Shown here piece by piece: positions 1 to 7,100 of a stretch of 10,000 nucleotides of DNA. Source of the stretch: Flavobacterium sp. (GTDB taxonomy: Bacteria > Bacteroidota > Bacteroidia > Flavobacteriales > Flavobacteriaceae). The notes below the pieces were generated by a model. It was given only the letters and a program-made list of their open reading frames with translations, searched no databases and was not told the DNA's origin. The stretch spans positions 1-10,000 of the forward strand of contig NZ_JAIWOF010000083.1 in the NCBI RefSeq assembly GCF_020217025.1, written 5' to 3'. The stretch's first letter is position 1; every line of letters begins with the position of its first letter. The translations under genes were made by a program, and so were the position numbers.

Positions 1-970
1 GTACTTCCTCTGTAGCCTAATCGTATTTTTGAAAAAGTGTCAGAAGAAATAATATCATCTTCATTATTGTTAGCAGTTGAACTTGTTTGATTTCTAAACA
101 TTACATTAGAATCTTGATTATTCTCTTTTACAAAAGCGCGTTGACTATTTTGGAAAATGATTTGGCCGCCTGTCACACTTCCTTTTACAAAGAACCCTTG
201 CGAAACAGGAATAAATCTACCTGGAATTCTTGTGCTAGTTCCTAATCCGCTAATTAATGGAGGTGATACTGGAGCAACTCCACCAACCAAATTTCGGGTT
301 GCATAACCTCCTTGATAACCTGCAAGATTATGTGTGTTATTTGAAGTGTAATGTTCCCAAAAGTAAAGCGTTCCAGTAATAGAATTTATATTATTGTTAA
401 TAAATTCATTAGCATCTAATGCAGAAGGATATGGATTTCCTATTAGGTTAATATTTGCCATTCCAATATAAATGCCGCTGTGATTTATTGTACCATTATT
501 TGGTTTTCCAGTGAAAACATAATTTTGAGTCACATAATTTTGAGGTGTTGCAATTCCACTTCCTTTCATTGTAAATGCTTGTCCAGTTTGCAGATTTGTA
601 TTTTCATTAATTTGCTGCCAATTAGCATATTCTGAAGTTAAATTGGTAAACTTATACAGCCAATATCTTGCTAGTTTCATAGGATTTCTAGTACTATTAA
701 TACCTGAAATCCATGAAATTGATTGTGGTGACGCTGGATTTGTTCCATCTTTTAAAACATTTGCAACTGTAAATCCGGTATTGTTTTCAGTTGTACTTGT
801 AATGGTACTAACAGGAGATGACCAATAATTGTAATTGTATAAGTTTCCAGTTCCTTCTTGGTCTCTTTCTAACGTTCCTGTTCCACTTGGGTCTAAATCG
901 GAATTAGTTGTTTGGATTAATTGCGATTTTCCTTCTAAATCGATTTTTCCGTTTATTTTTAAGTAATGTG
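1..970 (-). repeat. Paralogous segment, copy A (3' part of the left-hand gene)
   Basis: This segment aligns with 4839-5808 at an almost constant offset of 4838 bases, meaning virtually no net insertion or deletion. By eye about three quarters of bases match, more in stretches such as the one encoding YANWQQINEN. It encodes residues from about 1000 to 1320 of the truncated protein. The copy is cut by the left edge, so the true repeat is longer. Confidence 0.85.
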
Positions 971-3962
971 AAATTTCTAATTTTGAATCATTGCTAATTT
1001 TTAAGGTATTGTTATCTACAATAGCTGCTAATAGCGTTTTATTTCCAGAAGACGTTATATTATGAGTTGTCTTAATAATGTTCCAATCTATTTTTGTAGC
1101 AACATTATTAATAGTTAATGAATTGTTTGGATAATACATTGAGCTACCATTCGTCCAAGCGCCAGCCGTTTCCCAATCGCCATCAGCAAGTGACACATAA
1201 GGTAAAGGAGCTGTTTGTGTTTCAATAGTGAATAAATTGCTATTGTTTAAACTTCCTCTAAACTTCTTGCCCGAAACTTCGTTTAAACAAGTTCCTATGT
1301 AATTGTTCATATTGAAATAAGCAAATATTCCTGTTGTCCAAATTTTTGTATTGATGTCATTTTTCGAAATTGAAGCAGGAATTATTTTACCTCTAATAGT
1401 GTTTTCTGTTCCTTGTTCAATTTCTTGATTCATGATAAATCGAATTTCATTTACAGATAATGCAGAATTCCAGATTCGAACTTCTTCAATTTTCCCACGA
1501 AAATAATCTACGACACTACTTTCATTTATGTAGCGACCACCTATGGTAAAAACATTAGTCATGTCGGTACGAGCATTCATATTGCTTTGAATATCTAAAA
1601 CACCATCTATATATAAGCTACCCACATTTGAACCATCAAGTGTAAAAGTTACATTTCGCCATTGATTTGTTGATAAAGTAGTATTGCTCACTATTTCAGA
1701 CATAGAAGTGCCATTGTGAAAACGCATAACTAATTTATTAGCATTATTTATCAAGAAATGATACCCAGTTTCAGAAGCGCCTTTTTTAGCAACGATTGTT
1801 TTATCGTTGTTTAAAGTGTTTGAACCTTCGCAATCAATCCATGCGGAAACTGAAAAGGCACTAGTAACACTAGTCACATCGTTACATCGGATATAGTCAT
1901 CTGTACCATCAAATTTGATATGTCTTGAAGCAATTACTTCTTCGGCCACACCAAGTTTCATGTATCTTGTTCCATTAAAATTGTAAGTAGCTTCTAAATT
2001 TGAACTAACTGTTTTTAGAAATATAGTTTCTACATTGGTAGTGAAATTAGCATCGTCTGCTAAAATTAATACATAATCACTATTTCCTGTTAAAGCGGGT
2101 AGTGAACTCACAGAAGATACTGGTAAAGAAATTTTCACTATCCCAACATCTGTCGTAGCTCTTTCTACAAACTTCCAAGTTCGGTTTGTTACTCGTGTTG
2201 AAGTGGCTACCAAACTACTTCCTAAATTGACTTGTATCGGCGAAGCCATCTCTGTTAGTGGTAATAGGTTACTACCCCAAACTAGATAATCTTTATTGTT
2301 GGCAAATGTGTTTGTATTTAAAACATTTGTAGTATAAATATCACGCAGTCCAATGGTTAAAAAGCTCTCCGGATCGATACTTTTACTTTGTTTTTGATTT
2401 AAGCTCGTACTGTCGTCTCTTCCAATTGCAGCAACATTATAAGTATATCCATTACTTATTGTGTTGTTCCATAATGCTACACCATCAGAATCTACAAGTT
2501 CACCAGGAACGTGTGGTAAACTGATAGCAGGGACAGGAAATAGTCCTGGATTAATCCCATATTTAATAGACAAATAGGATTCTATTTTCTTTCTATCTGA
2601 GTCAGATTTTCTTTCAGAGAACATCATAATTTCCATTACATCACCATTAAAACTAGGGCCAAAGTATTCACTTCGTCCTATCCAAAAACGCGAATTTAAA
2701 ATTTGTTTGAAAGTACCTATATTAACCTCTTTCATCAACGTAGAACTAAGGGTAACACCTAAATCAACTCCATCTAGATATAAATTCATTCCTGTTCCGG
2801 CAGCATTCAATCGAGCATTAAAAATTACAGGACGGTCATAGGTTATAGTACTCGAAGTAATCGCTATACCATAGTTAGTTTGAGCACCTTGATTATAAGC
2901 AGCAATATTTGCTACTCCTGCACCATATCTTGCCGAAGTGTTATTAATTGATAGTCCAGTTATATCTTGTGATCCTGAAATTTCAAGAAAATCGTCTCCC
3001 ATCAATACATCTTGTGCTGCATAAGCCGAACTTACAGGTGTTCCTGGATTTACAACAATAAATATGTCATGATTATAAAATCCTTGTCGAGAAAACATTG
3101 ATTTTGTTCCATCAAAGTTTACCACAGGATTGAAATTTACATTACTGGTAGTGTTGTTTTTGTATAATGGTCTTGTAGTGCTTGTTCCTGTAGCATTTGT
3201 CCAACTAGTGTTAATTCCTGTAGCATTTGGCCAAGAGTCAATAGGAGCGTCATTTGCTAAAGCTGATAAACTCTGCGGTTTGTACCAAACTTCTAACTTG
3301 TTAAAAGCGCTATAGCTAGGATACGTTTTTGCTGCAATTGAATAACCTGTGATTTTGAAGTCATCAATTGCAACACCTCTGTAGGAATTATTGATAGCAT
3401 CAGATCTAAATTGTATTGCGAACTTTATATTGTTTTTGTTATCAAAACCTTGTGATGGTAAATCAATACTAGCCGTAAACCAAGTATTTCCTGGGTTACC
3501 ACTCCATGCTCTCTGGTCGGCTCCAAATGCAGCAACATTTGTTCTGGTGTACCAATTCACAGCTTGATCGTTTTCTTTTCCTAAAGTTCGCCAAGTTACT
3601 CCGTCGTCTGTGGAAAATAAGATTTTAAAACCATCATAATCTAATTCGGTTTGAAAATTATATTTTAATGACAATGTTAATCTTTCATAACCAGTTAAAT
3701 TAATTGTTGGTGTAATTGCAGTAAGATTTGCATTGTTTGTATAAACTGTAGTTGTTACATGTAAATAAGGAGCTATAACTCCAGTAGTTGTAAAACTTGT
3801 ATTGTTGTTTCCTCTAGTCCATGCACCAGCGTATGTAAATGCATTATTTCCAGTTGTACTAGAAAAATCGGCATTAAAAATAGTAGTTTGTGCTTTTATT
3901 TCTATTGCTATTAGCAGAAATAGGAATAAAAATTTTTTAATTGTAATTTTTTTGACTTTCAT
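1..3962 (-). CDS. Large secreted LamG-domain surface protein, C-terminus beyond left edge (probable T9SS substrate)
   Basis: The frame opens at ATG 3962-3960 and stays open for 1320 codons to the left edge, so the 3' end is missing. Residues 1-25 form a signal peptide: a Lys-rich start, an FLFLFLLIAI core and an end at KAQ. Residues 26-207 look like a beta-sandwich (MAM/CUB-like; it ends with a GVAIDDFKI motif). Residues 215-460 resemble a LamG-like domain starting around LEVWYKPQSL. Residues 460-675 match the Bacteroidota domain I recall as DUF8202 (SYLSIKYG, AIGRDDST, LNQKQSKS, YLVWGSN). Residues 678-848 are a second LamG/concanavalin-A-like domain (KFDGTDDYI, GKIEEVRIWN). A GDWETAGAWTNG motif lies at 928-939. 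From about 1010 the protein closely matches the neighbouring paralog (YNYNYWSSPVS, GNPYPSALDANEFI, TLYFWEHY). By that alignment about 215 residues, including the expected T9SS tail, lie outside the window. The role is inferred to be surface adhesion or glycan binding; no catalytic motif is seen. No Shine-Dalgarno sequence precedes the start. Confidence 0.92.
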   Translation of the reverse strand, partial: MKVKKITIKKFLFLFLLIAIEIKAQTTIFNADFSSTTGNNAFTYAGAWTRGNNNTSFTTTGVIAPYLHVTTTVYTNNANLTAITPTINLTGYERLTLSLKYNFQTELDYDGFKILFSTDDGVTWRTLGKENDQAVNWYTRTNVAAFGADQRAWSGNPGNTWFTASIDLPSQGFDNKNNIKFAIQFRSDAINNSYRGVAIDDFKITGYSIAAKTYPSYSAFNKLEVWYKPQSLSALANDAPIDSWPNATGINTSWTNATGTSTTRPLYKNNTTSNVNFNPVVNFDGTKSMFSRQGFYNHDIFIVVNPGTPVSSAYAAQDVLMGDDFLEISGSQDITGLSINNTSARYGAGVANIAAYNQGAQTNYGIAITSSTITYDRPVIFNARLNAAGTGMNLYLDGVDLGVTLSSTLMKEVNIGTFKQILNSRFWIGRSEYFGPSFNGDVMEIMMFSERKSDSDRKKIESYLSIKYGINPGLFPVPAISLPHVPGELVDSDGVALWNNTISNGYTYNVAAIGRDDSTSLNQKQSKSIDPESFLTIGLRDIYTTNVLNTNTFANNKDYLVWGSNLLPLTEMASPIQVNLGSSLVATSTRVTNRTWKFVERATTDVGIVKISLPVSSVSSLPALTGNSDYVLILADDANFTTNVETIFLKTVSSNLEATYNFNGTRYMKLGVAEEVIASRHIKFDGTDDYIRCNDVTSVTSAFSVSAWIDCEGSNTLNNDKTIVAKKGASETGYHFLINNANKLVMRFHNGTSMSEIVSNTTLSTNQWRNVTFTLDGSNVGSLYIDGVLDIQSNMNARTDMTNVFTIGGRYINESSVVDYFRGKIEEVRIWNSALSVNEIRFIMNQEIEQGTENTIRGKIIPASISKNDINTKIWTTGIFAYFNMNNYIGTCLNEVSGKKFRGSLNNSNLFTIETQTAPLPYVSLADGDWETAGAWTNGSSMYYPNNSLTINNVATKIDWNIIKTTHNITSSGNKTLLAAIVDNNTLKISNDSKLEISHYLKINGKIDLEGKSQLIQTTNSDLDPSGTGTLERDQEGTGNLYNYNYWSSPVSTITSTTENNTGFTVANVLKDGTNPASPQSISWISGINSTRNPMKLARYWLYKFTNLTSEYANWQQINENTNLQTGQAFTMKGSGIATPQNYVTQNYVFTGKPNNGTINHSGIYIGMANINLIGNPYPSALDANEFINNNINSITGTLYFWEHYTSNNTHNLAGYQGGYATRNLVGGVAPVSPPLISGLGTSTRIPGRFIPVSQGFFVKGSVTGGQIIFQNSQRAFVKENNQDSNVMFRNQTSSTANNNEDDIISSDTFSKIRLGYRGS
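3185..3234 (-). repeat. Short in-gene tandem duplication with a 30-base period
   Basis: The 20-base units at 3185-3204 and 3215-3234 (TTCCTGTAGCATTTG then T or G, then CCAA) differ at one base and start 30 bases apart. In the protein this gives SWPNATGINT followed by SWTNATGTST, a ten-residue duplication that keeps the frame. It lies near the start of the first LamG-like region of the left-hand gene. Confidence 0.6.
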
Positions 3963-3967
3963 ATTCT

Positions 3968-3979
3968 GGGGTTTTGGGG
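3968..3979. other. GGGGTTTTGGGG tract just before the start codon of the left-hand gene
   Basis: In a spacer that is otherwise almost all A and T, the plus strand has two G4 runs separated by T4, ending six bases upstream of the ATG. The messenger carries CCCCAAAACCCC exactly where a ribosome binding site would be. It is not complementary to the 3' end of 16S rRNA, so it is not a Shine-Dalgarno site. Two G4 runs on the template strand could pair into a quadruplex only with another strand or another G tract. No function is known to me. Confidence 0.6.
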
Positions 3980-4057
3980 TACTTTTTTAGAATTATTTTT
4001 TAGAAAATTTAAAAAAAATTAATTCACTGATAATGAGTTTTTTATGTATTATTTAGG

Positions 4058-4130
4058 ACAAATATTAACAAAAAAAGGCAGCAGAAATTACTGGAAAGTA
4101 ATAACTGTATTGTTTTTTTTAATAACTGGT
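4058..4130 (-). promoter_or_regulatory. Two-part conserved upstream element of the downstream surface protein gene
   Basis: This is the counterpart of the element at 9187-9258, in the 230-base spacer between the two paralogs. The block 4096-4130 is followed towards the gene by the core at 4058-4067, which reads TAATATTTGT on the coding strand, about 96 bases before the ATG. Conservation of a non-coding block between two genes whose N-terminal coding parts are unrelated points to a shared promoter or regulator site, or to a relic of duplication. It also suggests that this gene has its own promoter and does not depend only on readthrough from the upstream gene. There is no good -33 box, so the assignment is tentative. 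Confidence 0.4.
4087..4102. repeat. Small inverted repeat in the spacer upstream of the left-hand gene
   Basis: ATTACT and AGTAAT are exact reverse complements around a four-base GGAA centre. The right arm overlaps the first bases of the conserved block 4096-4130. The position matches the 19-base palindrome in the other spacer, but the sequence differs. Short AT-rich inverted repeats are common by chance, so only the shared position makes it notable. Confidence 0.35.
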
Positions 4131-4192
4131 TAATTAGATAAATAAATTGTAATATTTATATTAAGAAATAGTTAGTCCAGAGTATTATTTGT

Positions 4193-7100
4193 TTATTGCT
4201 TAATTAGAATTTTTTGACTCAAATAGTTGTTATTATTAGTTTTTATTTTTAGGATGTAAACTCCAGTTGCAACACTTTTAACAGGTAATTTTATATTGTT
4301 TTCGGAACTATTTATTTCCCAATGATTAATTTTTTGTCCTAAAATTGAGAACAATGTAGCCTCTACAATTTCCAAGTTTTGGTTGTTTGCAATTTCAATT
4401 CCATTTTCGGTTGAATTAAAGAAAATAAATGTTGCGTTATTTTCAAAATCATTAGAAGAGAGTGTGCTATTTGAAAACCTAAGTGAAAATCTATTACTTA
4501 TTTCTCCAGCAGGGATAGTTACGCTATAATCTGTCAGTCTAATGTCATGATAACTATTATTACTATTATCGTGTATGAAAATCGGTTGATTTGGATCGAA
4601 ATTCTCTAATCCATCAATCATAAAGTTTACAGTTCCAGTTTGACTAGATTTCACAGTTAATGGATAAATTGCATCTGTATTAAAAAAACCAACTCCTTGA
4701 ATTACTAATTTGTAACTTCCGGATTGAAAATAAGAATCATCTGGTTGGATATCAATTATTTCTCCATCATATCCTAAATTGTATTCATCATTAGCATTTT
4801 CATTCATAAAACCTATCAAAAGTTGACGATGGAAATTAGTACTTCCTGTATAGCCTAATCTCAATCTTTTATAATTATCGGGAATTTCTTCGTCGTTACT
4901 ATTTTGTGGATTTGTTGCCGAATTGTTCTGTCTAAACATTTCGTTTGAGTTTATACTATTTTCTTTCACAAATTTTCTTTGACTATTTTGAAAAGTTACT
5001 TGCCCTCCATTAGGGTTTCCTTTAACAAAATAGCCTTGTGCTACGGGAATATATCTGCCAGGAATTCGCAGACTAGAACCTAATCCACTTATTAAAGCAG
5101 GTGAAACAGGAGGAACTCCACCCACTAAATTTCTTGCAGCATACCCTCCTTGATATCCAGCTAATATATGCGTATTATTTGATGGATAATGTTCCCAAAA
5201 ATACAATGTCCCAGTAATTGCATTTAAATTGTCTCCAATGAATTCATTAGCATCTAGTGCTGAAGGATATGGATTTCCAACCAAGTTGATATTGTTAATT
5301 CCAATTTGTAAGCCGCTATGATTGATTAACCCATTATTAGGTTTCCCGTTAAATACATAGTTTTGTAGTTGAATATTTGGAGGTGCAACGATTCCACTTC
5401 CTTTCATAGTATATGCTTGTCCTGTTTGAAGAATGCTATTCTCATTAATTTGTTGCCAATTAGCATATTCTGGTGTTAAGTTGGTAAACTTGTATAACCA
5501 ATATCTAGCTAATCGGATTGGATTTGAAGCACCATTATAGCCAGATATCCATGAAATGGTCTGTGGAGTTGCCGCATTTGTTCCATCGCTAAGCACACTA
5601 CCAACTGTAAAACCAGTGTTATTATTTGTAGTGCTTGCAACTGAACTTACTGGAGATGACCAATAATTATAATTGTATAAATTTCCAGTTCCTTTTTGAT
5701 CTTTCTCTATGGTTCCAATACTTGTAGGATCTAAATCACTATCAGTAGTTTGAAGCAATTGTGAATAATCTTGTAAATCGATTTTTCCATCTAATTTTAA
5801 ATACCAATCATTTTGCAGTTTGGTGTCATTTACAACATCAATTAATACATTTGAATCGACAATCATTCCTAAATCAATATGATTTGTAGTTGAATTAATA
5901 TTGTCTTTCACATGAACGATTGACCAATCATAATCTGCAATATCTAATCCTCGAATTTCCTTTGAAACTGAGTTTACAGCTGTTGGAAAATCGCCAGTTT
6001 GCTCTGTTACAAATGGCATTGGCGCTTCTTGAACGGCAATCGTTTTTACATTATAGATTCTAGCTCCTGGAGTTGTATCTATTGTTGAGGTAGTGTGATT
6101 ATCAATTACATCATCTTTATAATTGTCCATTTTGTAGTAGCGAACAAGATTAACCCATGGTAAACTTGGAATGTCTTTTGGAATAATAGTTCCGCGTGTT
6201 TGGCTACTATTATCTTGAATTTCCTGATACACCATTTTTTGGAATTGGGAATCCGTTAACGCAACATTGAATAAGCGAACTTCATCAATTTTTCCTTTAA
6301 AAAACTGCGTATTTGTTATTGAATTTTTTCCAATGGTAAAAAGAGAAGTATCTGAAATTGTTCCAGAAACAGACGTACTTGCAACCATTTCACCATTTAC
6401 AAATAATTTTAATAGTTCGTTTGAACTATCGTAAACCGCACCAATATGAATCCATTGAGCCGAGTTAAGTGCCAAATTGTTACTTAACGTTATTCCATTA
6501 GCAACTACTTCCACTTTTTTGGCATTAGTGATTTTTATGTGAAATTTGTTTTGACCCAGCACAATTCCTTCAGAAGAAAATGCGGAGTTGATGTTAATCC
6601 AAGCCATTAAAGAAGCATTTGGCCAATTGGTTATTACATTATTGTCAGTTGCATAGTCATTTCTACCATCAAAAGCGATGAATAGTTTTCGTTCTAAATC
6701 TCTTGGAGAACCAAAAACGTTGTTATTTGTATCGAAAGCGTCTAAAATTCCGTCACCATCAGTATCGGTATTTCCGTCGATAATTCCGTCGTTGTTGGTG
6801 TCTAAACTAGCGTAAAGGGTGTGTGAAATATCAAAAGTTACTCCGTTTGACATTACATCTAAATAGTCTGGAATTCCATCGCCATCGGTATCTTTAACAT
6901 AGTAAGTAAAAGGCGCTACATTTGTACCTTGATTGTCGTTTCCATAAATATTAAATGCATAATCATAAATATCTAAGATTCCGTCACCAAAGCCTTCTAA
7001 ATTACCATCTCCATTCGTGTCTTTATTTCTAAAATCTTCTGATTCTGGACCGTCTCCTGCGCCATCACCATTAATGTCGCCATCACCATTTTCATAACCA

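Noticed and set aside
643..828. Short plus-strand open frame of 61 codons
   Set aside because: It is antisense to the well-supported left-hand gene; the composition mirrors that gene's codons and no start context or family resemblance is seen.
3130..3315. Plus-strand open frame of 61 codons with a hydrophobic look
   Set aside because: It is antisense to the left-hand gene; the VLVPVAF repeats are only the other strand of the 30-base in-gene duplication.
3802..3990. Plus-strand open frame of 62 codons that looks like a membrane peptide
   Set aside because: It overlaps the signal peptide region of the left-hand gene on the opposite strand; reverse complements of A/T-rich signal sequences often look hydrophobic.
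4150..4163. TAATAT/ATATTA inverted repeat after the stop of the large gene as a terminator
   Set aside because: The stem is six A/T pairs with a two-base loop and no U-run follows on the coding strand; such repeats are expected by chance in this composition.
3962..4192. A frameshifted or missing gene in the spacer
   Set aside because: Both flanking reading frames are intact and no open frame with coding character is visible between them.
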